64,000 bases of DNA from Casimicrobiaceae bacterium (GCA_026646885.1 JAPKHK010000007.1:224067-288066); one strand, 5' to 3'; shown: positions 42,462 to 51,243, numbered from the stretch's first letter. Made by a program: numbers and translations. Notes: generated from the sequence alone by a model not told the origin.

Positions 42462-42668
42462 TTCGCATTCTTCATAACAAGAAGAGTGCCATGCGGAGAG
42501 CACACTCAACTAACTGCTTTTTCGCCTCTTTTTTTTGGAGGAAGGCGTCTGGGGCGGCAGGTGGTTGAACAGCGTACTACGAAATCCGAAAAGTTCTTAA
42601 CCAGGCACTCCCGGAGAGAGCGCGCAAAGAGGGCTTTGCCTCCGGCAGCGGGACGCGCTCCATGTCGC

Positions 42669-43703
42669 TCAGCGCGGTGCTTGGCCAGGAAAGGGGCGCG
42701 GCGGCGGACCCGGCAAGCGGGATAGCGCCGCCTGCAGGCTTGCCGGTAGCGGATGCCGCGGATACACCTGCCGAAAAGCGGCGAGCTCCTTCAGGAACTC
42801 GCTGTCCGGACCAGCCGCCTGCAAGCTGAGGAGTTTGGCGATCCACGCTTCGGGCGCCAAGCTCACCTTCTCCTTGTCCGGGGGCGACTCGCGCAGCCCC
42901 GGATCAGGCCCGCTTTGCGGAGCCACGCCGGCACCGGCGGCGGCAAGGCGGTTCGGTTCGGCGGCGCTTTGCTTATCCTGGCGTGCGCGCAGCGGCGGCA
43001 TGGTCGGTGCCGGTACCGCGGACCTCGCTTCCGTCGCCGCGAGCGCGGGCGGCGCGGCCAGGGGCAGGCTTCTTGGGGACGGCGCCGAATCGAACGCAAG
43101 CGACCGGGGCAGGTCCTTCTGCTCTGCCTGTGCCAGGCGCGCACCCTTGCGCTGTGCAGCAACGGTTCCGGCGTCAATTGGCGCTGCTTTCACGACTTCC
43201 TCGGAAGGCACGACGGCGGCGGGTGGACTAAGAGGCCGAGCTGGCGACGACACCGCCGCAGTTGGCGCTGCGGCAACCCGCGCTTCGATCTTCGGCGCTT
43301 CGGTCTTCGCTTTGGCACCAGCGGCCGCGGTTGCCGACGGTGGCGCGGCGGTCGTTGCCGCAATCACTGGCGCCTCGGCAGGCCGTACACCCCCCGTCGC
43401 TTCGAGACCGCGCCCGGGCGCGCCCGCCGGCGGCGGTGGAGCGGCTGGCGGAGCGCTGACCTCCGGCAGGACCTCTTCCTGGGGCGTGAATCGGATCAGA
43501 GTGACGCTCAGCACCAGCACCGCGGCAGCGGCCACCGGCATCATCCAGCTGCGCGACGTGCGGCGGGCGAGCGGCGTCGGCCCGGCCCCGACCGCCCGAT
43601 GCGCGGCCGCGAGTATGGCCGCATCGAGCGCAGGCGGGGGCTCTTCGCCAGCCCCACCGCGGTACCATGCTTCCAGCTGCGGATCGCGCATTTCGTTCAT
43701 CAT
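42669..43703 (-). CDS. Membrane-anchored presumed anti-sigma protein
   Basis: A 344-residue protein. A short cytoplasmic N-terminal region (MRDPQLEAWYRGG...ALDAAILAAAHRAV) is followed by one membrane segment at about 52-70, a long Pro/Ala-rich periplasmic stretch and a small C-terminal helical domain (APEAWIAKLLSLQAAG). It overlaps the ECF sigma gene by 4 bp and has the expected topology of an anti-sigma factor, but no zinc-binding anti-sigma motif is seen, so the role is inferred from position. Confidence 0.65.
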   Translation of the reverse strand: MMNEMRDPQLEAWYRGGAGEEPPPALDAAILAAAHRAVGAGPTPLARRTSRSWMMPVAAAAVLVLSVTLIRFTPQEEVLPEVSAPPAAPPPPAGAPGRGLEATGGVRPAEAPVIAATTAAPPSATAAAGAKAKTEAPKIEARVAAAPTAAVSSPARPLSPPAAVVPSEEVVKAAPIDAGTVAAQRKGARLAQAEQKDLPRSLAFDSAPSPRSLPLAAPPALAATEARSAVPAPTMPPLRARQDKQSAAEPNRLAAAGAGVAPQSGPDPGLRESPPDKEKVSLAPEAWIAKLLSLQAAGPDSEFLKELAAFRQVYPRHPLPASLQAALSRLPGPPPRPFPGQAPR

Positions 43704-44281
43704 GTGGCCAGCTCCGCCAGCTCTTCACGCAACTTCGCCAGCGCATAGCGCAGGCGACTCTTCACGGTTTCCTGCGGCACCCCGGTGAGCAGGGCAATGT
43801 CCGCCAGCGAAAACCCGGCCTCCTGCTGCAACAAAAACGCCTCGCGCTGCGCTGGCGGCAAACGCCGCACCGCTGCGCGTACCTGCGCGCCGGTTTCGCT
43901 GCTCTGCGCTTTTTCAGCCGGATCGTCGGTCGGCCCGGTGGACAACTCCGCCAAGGACTCCGCGAAGGCGGCATCGTCGTCCACCGACACATCGACTGCT
44001 CCCCCTTGCGCACGGTAGTAGTCGATCAGGCGGTTGTGCGCGCAGCGATACAGAAAACTCGCAAAGCGGGCGCTCGGCGCGTAGCTCGCGCGCGCTTTGA
44101 CGAGATTGAGCCAGACATCCTGAAACATTTCTTCCGCCGCCGGGCGCTTGCCGCAATGGTGCAGGAGATAACGAAACACGCCGCCGCGGTGCCGGGCGTA
44201 GAGCCGATCGAAGGCGCCGGCCTCGCCCGCGGCATAGCGAAGCATCAAGTCTTCATCGCTCGTTTCTTCCTCGTGCACCAT
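43700..44281 (-). CDS. ECF-subfamily RNA polymerase sigma factor
   Basis: A 193-residue sigma factor with region 2 (DLMLRYAAGEAGAFDRLYARHRGGVFRYLLHHCG, then AEEMFQDVWLNLVKAR and FASFLYRCAHNRLIDYYR) and region 4 (LPPAQREAFLLQQEAGFSLADIALLTGVPQETVKSRLRYALAKLR). The linker is longer than usual and acidic. The ATG at 44281 is chosen because the next upstream start adds residues without family match. Its presumed regulator is the overlapping downstream gene. Confidence 0.92.
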   Translation of the reverse strand: MVHEEETSDEDLMLRYAAGEAGAFDRLYARHRGGVFRYLLHHCGKRPAAEEMFQDVWLNLVKARASYAPSARFASFLYRCAHNRLIDYYRAQGGAVDVSVDDDAAFAESLAELSTGPTDDPAEKAQSSETGAQVRAAVRRLPPAQREAFLLQQEAGFSLADIALLTGVPQETVKSRLRYALAKLREELAELAT

Positions 44282-44328
44282 GCCCGCAAGTATGGAGCGC
44301 CCCTCGCGAGGCGGCAAGCACGCTCCAG

Positions 44329-45060
44329 CTAACGCCAGGGGTCGGGCGCGAAGCGTTCCGGGAATGGCCGAGGTTCGCGACGGTCGCGGTAATAGCGGTG
44401 CTCAGGCACGATGCCGCGGGCGGCGAGGTTAGCCCACGAATCGTAATAGACGGCGACGATTTCGTCGGGCGTGCTGGAGGCGCGCTCGAATCGCGTGTAG
44501 TCGGCATGAGATTCCTCGCGCCGGCCATGCCCGGTGCCCAACTTCTCCTCCCTTTGCATGCCGCTGGCGGCCGGTGCATCCTTGTGGCGATACGGCCCCG
44601 GCGCATAAGGGACCGGGCGAGAGCGCTCGCGAAATACCGCGACGCCGATCACCCCGACATCGAAGGGCCGGTCGGTGCGTGCGGCATAGGAGTGCTGCGG
44701 CGTGGTGAAGTAGAACGAGGCCGTTTCCCCCATGTTCTTGCGCCAGCCCTTGACCCCCATGGATGCAAACGGTTCGAGCACATAGCCGGTCTGGGCGGGC
44801 GAGGCCGTTTCGCCGGAGATGACGTTGATGCCGTCGACGCTGGTCACCGCCAGGATTCGCTGACCGGTGCGGTTACGCAGCACGATTTCGTACTCCGCGC
44901 CGGGGCGGCCGGCGATATAGAAACGGCCTTGATACGGATGCACTTGCAGATAACGCCCATCACTGCGGTCGTAGACCTCCACGTCGATCCAGCGCCCGAC
45001 TGCCCAGGCGCCACTGGAAACGGCGATGGAAAAAAACGCGGCAAGCAGATACTTCCACAT
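44329..45060 (-). CDS. Secreted protein of unknown function upstream of the sigma factor
   Basis: A 243-residue exported protein: signal peptide about 1-19 (AAFFSIAVSSGAWA), then a beta-rich domain (IDVEVYDRSDGRYLQVHPYQGRFYIAGRPGAEYEIVLRNRTGQRILAVTSVDGINVISG) and a charged, Arg/Tyr/Pro-rich C-terminal third. I do not recognise the family. AAGGAG stands before the ATG at 45060. It lies 47 bp upstream of the ECF sigma gene on the same strand and may share its transcript or be a target. Confidence 0.75.
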   Translation of the reverse strand: MWKYLLAAFFSIAVSSGAWAVGRWIDVEVYDRSDGRYLQVHPYQGRFYIAGRPGAEYEIVLRNRTGQRILAVTSVDGINVISGETASPAQTGYVLEPFASMGVKGWRKNMGETASFYFTTPQHSYAARTDRPFDVGVIGVAVFRERSRPVPYAPGPYRHKDAPAASGMQREEKLGTGHGRREESHADYTRFERASSTPDEIVAVYYDSWANLAARGIVPEHRYYRDRREPRPFPERFAPDPWR

Positions 45061-45230
45061 GATTTCGCTCCTTGGTTCAAGCGCCGCAACCGCGGCCTGC
45101 GCTTCCTTTAACGTTGGTAACACCTAATCGGGGTGACTCGGCCGCAAAATTTTTTGCTCGGCTCGCACTCGAAGGGGGTACCCTAGGGGAGTATTGGCGG
45201 TGGGACTTGCCTGCGCTAGAGTCTTGGCCC

Positions 45231-46343
45231 ATGCCTTCCGGACTCCCCCTGACTACGCTCGTGCCGTTGGCGACTTTCGCCCTCGCTTTCGCCTTCGGGG
45301 CGGCGACACAGCGCTCGCACTTCTGCACCTTGGGGGCAGTCGCGGACATCGCCGCCTTCGGCGACTGGCGCCGCATGCGCATGTGGGCCATGGCCATCGC
45401 CGTGGCCATCGCCGGAGCGCACGGTTTGCAGCAGGCCGGCCTCATCGACCTGGGCAAGAGTTTCTATACCCCGGCCGCGGTGCCCTGGGTTTCCCATCTC
45501 GTGGGCGGCTTCGTCTTCGGCCTGGGCATGGCCCTGGGTTCGGGCTGCGGCGCCAAGAGCATCGTGCGTGCCGGTGGCGGCAACATGAAATCGTGGGTGG
45601 TGTTGCTGGTTTTCGCGATCTCCGCTTACATGACCCTCAAGGGACTCTTCGGAGTGTGGCGCGTGACCGCCCTCGACCCCTGGCGATGGAACGTCGGCGC
45701 GGCCCAGTCCGACCTCTCCTCGTTGGTCGCCGCCCTGAGCGGCGCATCCAAGGGTAGCGTCGCCGGCTGGCTGCCTTATCTGGTGGCTCTGGCGCTTGCC
45801 GCCTGGGCGCTGGTTTCGGAGAATTTCCGCAGCCAGAAAGACGGTCTGATCGGCAGTGTGGTGATCGGCGCCACGATCGCCGGGGTGTGGTACGTCTCGG
45901 GGCACATCGGCTACCTCGCCGAGCACCCGGAAACGCTGGAGGAGGCCTTCGTCGCCACCAATACCGGCCGCCTCGAAAGCCTGAGCTTTTCTGCCCCGCT
46001 CGCTTACACCCTCGAGCTCCTGATGTTCTGGAGCGACAAAAGCCGGGTGGTGACCCTGGGCATCGCCGGGGTGCTGGGCATGCTCGCTGGAGCCACGGTC
46101 ATGAGCCTCGTGACGCGGGAGTTTCGCTGGGAAGGTTTTACCACCCGCGAAGATCTCGCCCATCACCTGCTTGGCGGACTGCTGATGGGCTTCGGCGGTG
46201 TCACCGCCATGGGTTGCACCATCGGCCAAGGGCTCACCGGGATTTCCACCCTGGCCATCGGCAGCGTGCTGTCGCTTGCCGCCATCATCGCCGGCGCCTT
46301 CACCGCCCTGCGTTACCTTGCCTGGCGGGCAGAACGCGCTTAG
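45231..46343 (+). CDS. YeeE/YedE family sulfur-compound transporter
   Basis: A 370-residue membrane protein with about nine to ten segments. The family's cysteine motifs are in place: QRSHFCTLGA near residue 31, LGSGCGAKS near 105 and AMGCTIGQG near 327, which in YeeE-type proteins pass thiosulfate or related species. The ATG at 45231 gives the usual N-terminus. No TusA-like gene follows; instead an IS begins 18 bp after the stop, so a downstream partner may have been displaced. Confidence 0.9.
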   Translation: MPSGLPLTTLVPLATFALAFAFGAATQRSHFCTLGAVADIAAFGDWRRMRMWAMAIAVAIAGAHGLQQAGLIDLGKSFYTPAAVPWVSHLVGGFVFGLGMALGSGCGAKSIVRAGGGNMKSWVVLLVFAISAYMTLKGLFGVWRVTALDPWRWNVGAAQSDLSSLVAALSGASKGSVAGWLPYLVALALAAWALVSENFRSQKDGLIGSVVIGATIAGVWYVSGHIGYLAEHPETLEEAFVATNTGRLESLSFSAPLAYTLELLMFWSDKSRVVTLGIAGVLGMLAGATVMSLVTREFRWEGFTTREDLAHHLLGGLLMGFGGVTAMGCTIGQGLTGISTLAIGSVLSLAAIIAGAFTALRYLAWRAERA

Positions 46344-46360
46344 CCGATCGCTCCTTAGTC

Positions 46361-47739
46361 TTTTCCAATTCAGGTATGAGCCTGAAATCGGGTTGAAGAG
46401 GAAGGGCCGGTTGAGTCGATTGGTTGAAGAAGGCGAGAGTATAGCGGAGGGGTTTGAGGGTGAGTTTTACACCCTGGGGCAAGCCGCGAAGCGGCGCGCC
46501 AGGCCGGAGGCGGGCGCCGCGGGGAGGCGGTGGGCAAGCGGCAGAGCCGTTCCAAGGGCGTCATCACCTCCTTGGGACGATAGACGCGTTTGATCCGACC
46601 AGGCTTGGTGGGATCGGGCAGGGTGGTCGCGAACAAACAGGGGCGGTGCAGATTCAGGAAAGGGTTGAGATAGTCCTGGCAGAAGGCGTTAAAGGGCGCC
46701 GCATGATGCTGCGGGATGTGCCCGTAGCCGAAGAGTTTGCGCACCACGGCGCCATTTTTGGTTTCCGCCAAACCATTGTCGTTGCTGTGGCGGGGGCGGC
46801 TGCGGGTGAACTCGATGCGTAGTTTCTCCAGCAAGCCAGCGACCTGGTGGTTGACAAATTCGCTGCCGTTGTCGGCATGGAACCCCAAGAGCACGAAGGG
46901 GAACTGTTCGAGCATTTGTCGGAGCACGGGCAGCAGGAACGCTTCGGAGAGGTTTTGTACGGTGGCCACCACCTGCCATTGGGTGACGCAGTCTACCGCG
47001 TTGATGGGGTAGAGCCCCTTGTGGCCATCCTGGTCGCCCTGGTGTACCGAATCGATGCGAATGAAGCCGGGGCGCCCCTCGGGAGCAGGCGCTTTGCGCA
47101 CGCCGATGGTGGCCGCGCGGGTGCTGCGGGTTTTGGTGTGTTTGCGCCGCAGCTCGACATAGCGCCGGTTCTTGCGCAGGTTGTAGATGTGCGCGGGCGA
47201 AATGCTCGCCAGGCGCTCGAAGCGGGCGTCGCCAAAGAGTTCGAACTGGCGACGCAGCACGCAGGCGATGGCCGGCCCCGACAGATCGCCCATCTGTCGA
47301 TCCACGCGAGCCAGCAAGGCAACGTCCTCCGGGGTAAAGCGGCGGGCAAAGGCATGCACCGGTGCCTTGTAGCCCCTCACCAGCGGCTTGCCTGCCATCC
47401 AGCGCGAAACCAAGCGCTTGACTTGGGCGCGGCAGTAGCCGCTGAACCTTAGCAGGTAGGCCAGCACCGCCCCCCGATCTTTACGCCCCAGGCAGCGGTA
47501 GCCCAAGCGCCGCTGCACCCCGGCGATCCAGGCATACCGCGCGGCTGGATCTGCCGCGACCTTGAACTCGATGGCCTGTGTGCCTTCGAGCACCTGCCGC
47601 ACCTGCGCGATGCAGCGAACTTGCGCTTCGTTCATGTCGATCACCATGTCCTTGATGATCGACCCGCCCGGCTTTCGTTCGCCTCACCCCCAGGCCAATT
47701 CAGCCGCCCACCACTCCAGGCTCATACCTCGTTGGAAAA
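46361..47739. mobile_element. Insertion sequence with integrase-core transposase
   Basis: A 1.38-kb element bounded by imperfect inverted repeats: 46361-46384 and the complement of 47717-47739 both read TTTTCCAA then AGGTATGAGCCTG with 2-3 bases between. One transposase gene fills it. No clear target-site duplication is visible outside the ends. Immediately left is the yeeE-type gene, right is the LuxR gene. Confidence 0.85.
46370..47647 (-). CDS. DDE/integrase-core transposase of the IS
   Basis: A 425-residue transposase. An N-terminal helix-turn-helix region (about 1-170) is followed by an rve integrase core with the DDE residues in RIDSVHQGD, HADNGSEF and NDNGLAETKNG. The conserved reading ends near TPLERLCRLP (about residue 365); the last 55 residues are Pro/Arg/Ser-rich, run into the inverted repeat and may result from a frameshift. 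The family is not certain; IS481-like or an unclassified relative. Confidence 0.88.
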   Translation of the reverse strand: MVIDMNEAQVRCIAQVRQVLEGTQAIEFKVAADPAARYAWIAGVQRRLGYRCLGRKDRGAVLAYLLRFSGYCRAQVKRLVSRWMAGKPLVRGYKAPVHAFARRFTPEDVALLARVDRQMGDLSGPAIACVLRRQFELFGDARFERLASISPAHIYNLRKNRRYVELRRKHTKTRSTRAATIGVRKAPAPEGRPGFIRIDSVHQGDQDGHKGLYPINAVDCVTQWQVVATVQNLSEAFLLPVLRQMLEQFPFVLLGFHADNGSEFVNHQVAGLLEKLRIEFTRSRPRHSNDNGLAETKNGAVVRKLFGYGHIPQHHAAPFNAFCQDYLNPFLNLHRPCLFATTLPDPTKPGRIKRVYRPKEVMTPLERLCRLPTASPRRPPPAWRAASRLAPGCKTHPQTPPLYSRLLQPIDSTGPSSSTRFQAHT

Positions 47740-47809
47740 TAATACAGATTGACGAGGAACTGAGTGTCAGTTACCCTAGCCGCACTTTCTCCGTTGCGCG
47801 GAGGCGCTT

Positions 47810-48580
47810 ATGAGGCAATTGCAAGAGCGTCACTCGCAAAATGCGCTGGCCAACCACCTGTCCGATATCTGGGCTCGGATACTCCCGACGCCGCTCCCCC
47901 GGCAGGACACGACGCGGCAGGTCGAGACCGCGGGTGACGCTTTGTTCGCTCGGATTCAGCAACGCCTACCCCACCGCGCGGCTTTGATCGGTTTTGGAAG
48001 CGCTCTCTATGATCGCTATGTGGTTGATCATGTTCTGGGCCACGATGTTCCTGCCAGTTACCTCGCCGGATTGCTGGGCGCCGAAGGGGAGCTGACCGGT
48101 CCCCTGCTGCAGCGCGCTTCGGCACTGAGGCGGCCCGTCTTGATCCGCATCGAAGATGCCGAGTCGTTTGCCGGAACTCCTTGGCGAGCCAACTTTGCCA
48201 CTCATGGTTTTCACGACTGCCTGGTCGATGTCCTGACCGATCCGCTGATCGGCCGCTTTTGCTTCGCCAGCCTCTTCGATCTTCGAGACCAGGGCGCCCA
48301 AGCGACGCGCGCGATGCGCAGTTTCTGCACCCTGCCCGTGTTGGATTTTTGGCGGCGAGAATTTGCCATGCTCATTGCCGATGGCGAAGGGCGTTTTTCT
48401 GCGACGGAGAAAGAACTGCTCCATCTGCTGGGCCAGGGGAAAACGAATAAGCAGATCGCCCTTGCGCTGGGCAAGAGCGCCGCGACGGTCCGCGCGCAAA
48501 TCCACTTGCTCTTGGAGAAGACCGGCGCCCGCAATCGCACGGAGTTGGCGGTGCGGTACGTGAGCAAAGAAGCGAGCTAA
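47810..48580 (+). CDS. LuxR-type helix-turn-helix regulator
   Basis: A 256-residue transcription factor with a C-terminal LuxR DNA-binding domain (SATEKELLHLLGQGKTNKQIALAL, then KSAATVRAQIHLLLEKTGARNRTELAVRYV). The N-terminal 180 residues match neither a receiver domain nor a clear acyl-homoserine-lactone domain, and no synthase gene is adjacent, so it is an orphan regulator with unknown input. The IS ends 71 bp upstream. Two lux-box-like palindromes lie 0.9 and 2.6 kb downstream. Confidence 0.88.
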   Translation: MRQLQERHSQNALANHLSDIWARILPTPLPRQDTTRQVETAGDALFARIQQRLPHRAALIGFGSALYDRYVVDHVLGHDVPASYLAGLLGAEGELTGPLLQRASALRRPVLIRIEDAESFAGTPWRANFATHGFHDCLVDVLTDPLIGRFCFASLFDLRDQGAQATRAMRSFCTLPVLDFWRREFAMLIADGEGRFSATEKELLHLLGQGKTNKQIALALGKSAATVRAQIHLLLEKTGARNRTELAVRYVSKEAS

Positions 48581-48659
48581 CACGAGAATGGGGCGACTGC
48601 CGCTGTACATGCCGCGTACCTGAGGCCCTTGGTTCTCCTCCACGGTGAGGGCACCATGG

Positions 48660-49299
48660 CTAGCGCGAGTATCGCTGGCGTAAACGATCGAGCGGCAGCC
48701 AACTCCAATCCCCCGTGCGGTAGGAGTCGGCGAGCAATTCGCGCCACCGATGCAATGCCCGCCAGGTTTCGGGGCGAGCATATCGCGAATAATAGTCGGC
48801 CCAACTTTGCAGATCGCAGTGGTTAGTGAGTAAGCAAGTTCCTTGAACCGAGAGAGACTCCGAACCGCAGCCCCCGGCAATGTCGCAGGCAACCAGGGAC
48901 CAAGAGAGCGGCAGCTGGTCAAGGGGGAGGCCCCGCTGCTGGAACGCCGGCCCAAAACCCGCGTCAAGTAGGCGCTCCTGAGAGAAGCTGGCCATCTTGG
49001 GCATGATCAGTGGGTCCGAATGGTCGAACCCCGGGTTTAGCTACTCCGGCCGTTGTAGGCCTCGCCGCGGAAGATAATGGAGCCTCCCGCGTCCTTGCCG
49101 GCTGGGGCACTGGTGCCCCAGGACCGAGGGATCGGAGTGATCCCGCGTCCGGCCGCGAAGGACCGGACAGTTGCGGCGTCACGGGGGTCACGGCACCTGA
49201 AGACTGCCGCAGTTCGAACCAGGCAACGAGCGCTCCGACACTCACCACTCCGAGCGCGCATAGCCACAAGATGCGGTAGCGCGGCATACGGTGCTTCAT
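48660..49299 (-). pseudogene. Decayed paralogue of the 49767-50801 gene
   Basis: The first part (from the ATG at 49299) encodes a membrane anchor and Pro/Ala-rich linker like the intact gene. The last 100 or so codons, in a different frame (about 48660-49020), match its C-terminus: DPLIM, QERL, GLPLDQL, CDIAGGCG and SYRTGDWSW versus DPLVM, QERL, GLPLDRL, CDMSGGCG and SYRTGDWGW. About 130 codons between the two parts are missing and the frame shifts near 49010, so this is probably non-functional. Confidence 0.75.
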
Positions 49300-49433
49300 C
49301 TTGGCCCAGGGAGTGCGGTGACAGCGCGATGCGCGCCTAAACTTCGCATTGCGTCGCTCCTCTTTGTGTCGGCAAACGACGATCGGGTCACCGTCTTCGT
49401 GTGCTAAATGATCCTACCGGCTTTCGCTCGGGG

Positions 49434-49455
49434 CAATCGATCACTTGATCAATTG
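49434..49455. promoter_or_regulatory. 22-bp lux-box-like palindrome, copy 1
   Basis: Half-site CAATCGATCA is followed after two bases by TGATCAATTG, an inverted repeat with one mismatch. It lies 135 bp upstream of the decayed cassette start at 49299. A -10-like TAGGAT on the minus strand lies 31 bp (centre to centre) downstream. A short 17-codon frame with an AGGAG site sits between. The 310 bp on the other side up to 49767 hold no gene. Confidence 0.65.
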
Positions 49456-49766
49456 ACGAACGTTGCTGGGTGCGGTAACGCGGCTCGCGCGACGAGTCCG
49501 GCTCGCATCCGGGACGTTGCCCCGATTGACTGCGAGATTGAGGAGCCCACTTCGCGCGGCGTGGCTTCCGCAAGTGGGAGCCGATGCCTTGCCCGATCCG
49601 TTTCGTTACCGCTTGTGTTTCGTCCACCTCTTTTGATCTTTCTCGGAACGAAAAGTGGGCAACATCGGCCCTGCGCAGTGTCCGCACCCTGCTGGCGCAG
49701 GAGTTCTGGCACGCAGCACGCGGGCGGCTTTGGACCGCTTGGCGGCCGGATTGCCGCGCATCGAAT

Positions 49767-50801
49767 TCAGGCGCCGTAGCGCCGGCGCAAGCGCTCCAGG
49801 CCCAGCCAGCCCCAGTCTCCGGTGCGATAAGATTCATGGATGCGCTCGCGCCAATTCTGAATGGCGCGAAGGGCATCGGGATGAAGGAAGCGTCGAATAG
49901 ACTGATCCTGGCTCTCGAAATCGCATTGATTGAGCATGAGGCAGTCCACCTGAGCGTTGAAAGAATCCGGACCGCAGCCACCCGACATGTCGCAACTGAC
50001 TAAATTCCAAGCCACGCGAAGGCGATCGAGAGGGAGACCCTGGGGTTGGAGCTCCGCGCCGATGCCGGATTCGCCCAGACGCTCCTGCAAAACATCGGCG
50101 AGGTAGCGCATCACGAGGGGGTCGGGGTTGGCGAGCAACTGCTCCATGTGGTCTACCGCCCTTGTGCCCTGGCCGCTGCGAATCAGCGTCTCGATTCGCC
50201 GCACCTGAAATCTGGGGTCATCGGCGTCGCGCGCATAGAGTTCCTGCTCGAAGCGCGCTCCCCCGTTGGCTCGGTCCTCCGCGGGAATGCCTTGACAGGC
50301 GGACTCCAATTTGCCCAAAGCTCGGGCTTGATCGGGCGTGACCGGCGGCTGGGTTTCCTGGCGCAATACGCGCTCACTTTGGAAGGTGTTGACGATCGCT
50401 TGCGCCCTGCCGCAGGCCAGCACCAACTCCTGCAGCGACGCGAGGTCGGCGTTGGACAGCGGTTCGCCCTTGGCGAGGATTTCTTGAAATTGCTTGCCGA
50501 AGTCTAATCGCGAAACGATGCGTTTCGAGGTTGCCAAGCCCGCAGGCGCGGCCGCTTGGGGCGGCGATCGCGGAAGCGAGCGCAGCGACGGAGTAGGGGC
50601 AGCCGCTTCGGGCGCCTGGGTGGCGAAAGTCGAACCCGACTCTGCCCGGCTCGGCGCCGGTGGGTGCGCCGGAGCGTTCGCCGCTACCGAAGAAAGAGGC
50701 GCCGCAGTCGAAGGCGTGGGCGAGCGCTGCCAAAGCCAAAAAGTCGCTCCGGCCATCAGCAGTGCGCCGGCTATTGTTACTGCGCCGAGAAGCTTGTTCA
50801 T
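49767..50801 (-). CDS. Membrane-anchored protein of unknown function
   Basis: A 344-residue protein with one N-terminal membrane segment (about 4-24), a Pro/Ala/Ser-rich linker (about 28-90) and a helical C-terminal domain. Near the end is a cysteine cluster: SCDMSGGCG, then VDCLMLNQC. I do not recognise the family. It follows the small secreted-protein gene by 32 bp on the same strand and has a decayed paralogue at 48.7-49.3 kb, so the pair is a repeated local cassette. Confidence 0.78.
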   Translation of the reverse strand: MNKLLGAVTIAGALLMAGATFWLWQRSPTPSTAAPLSSVAANAPAHPPAPSRAESGSTFATQAPEAAAPTPSLRSLPRSPPQAAAPAGLATSKRIVSRLDFGKQFQEILAKGEPLSNADLASLQELVLACGRAQAIVNTFQSERVLRQETQPPVTPDQARALGKLESACQGIPAEDRANGGARFEQELYARDADDPRFQVRRIETLIRSGQGTRAVDHMEQLLANPDPLVMRYLADVLQERLGESGIGAELQPQGLPLDRLRVAWNLVSCDMSGGCGPDSFNAQVDCLMLNQCDFESQDQSIRRFLHPDALRAIQNWRERIHESYRTGDWGWLGLERLRRRYGA

Positions 50802-50833
50802 GGTGGAAGGTTATCCGACTGTTGCGCTGGACC

Positions 50834-51163
50834 TCACGCAACAGCGCACTCCGGGCTACGGTACATGACATAGGAAGTCGACGTATTCGGTGAGGACGAG
50901 ACCAGAACGCCAACGCACGAGTACACAGTTATCTGCGAGACAGAAACACATCCATTGTCGAACACCGTTCTCCGTTCTACAGCGATGGCCCTTCCTGTGT
51001 TCTCCGATCCGCTGTATAAACCACCGGCGAAGCACCAGTATGCAACAGCAGGCAGGCTGATACCCAGGCCCAGCGAAAAGACTCCAAGCGCCGCATACTT
51101 GCGTACGGCGCCACGAAGGGCCGTCGCAACATTAACACGCCTTGCCAAATCCGGGTTGAGCAT
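50834..51163 (-). CDS. Small secreted/membrane protein, cysteine-containing
   Basis: A 109-residue protein with a basic N-terminus, a hydrophobic segment (YAALGVFSLGLGISLPAVAYW, about 28-48) and a downstream part with four cysteines. AGGAGA precedes the ATG. No family is recognised. It is the first gene after the perfect palindrome at 51.2 kb and is followed by the 344-residue membrane protein gene. Because of its small size, coding is judged from the start signal and context. Confidence 0.6.
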   Translation of the reverse strand: MLNPDLARRVNVATALRGAVRKYAALGVFSLGLGISLPAVAYWCFAGGLYSGSENTGRAIAVERRTVFDNGCVSVSQITVYSCVGVLVSSSPNTSTSYVMYRSPECAVA

Positions 51164-51221
51164 GCATTTCTCCTGTTGTTGGTGGAAACGAGTTCAGGAT
51201 AAGGGGTTTCTAGGCGCGCGC

Positions 51222-51243
51222 AATCGATCACATGATCGATTGA
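51222..51243. promoter_or_regulatory. 22-bp perfect lux-box-like palindrome, copy 2
   Basis: CAATCGATCA and its exact inverted complement are separated by CA. On the minus strand a -10-like TATCCT (51202-51197) lies 33 bp from its centre, which would put the palindrome at about -42.5, the usual place of activating lux boxes. The 51163 gene starts 59 bp downstream. The stretch 51250-51700 to its right shows no gene; it includes a low-complexity run built on CTCGACTCT at about 51625-51670. Confidence 0.75.

Noticed and set aside
42451..42477. GTATGA and TCATAA half-sites near the start of the NikK-like gene, resembling a NikR operator
   Set aside because: Spacing is 15 rather than 16 bases and the site overlaps the chosen start codon; no nikR gene is in the window.
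42462..42668. Possible cobalamin or Ni/Co riboswitch upstream of the metal-uptake operon
   Set aside because: The 207-bp gap shows neither a B12-box nor the paired GC-rich helices expected for such riboswitches.
47741..47809. Lux-box-like site in front of the LuxR gene itself
   Set aside because: No palindrome related to the two downstream copies is present in this 69-bp leader.
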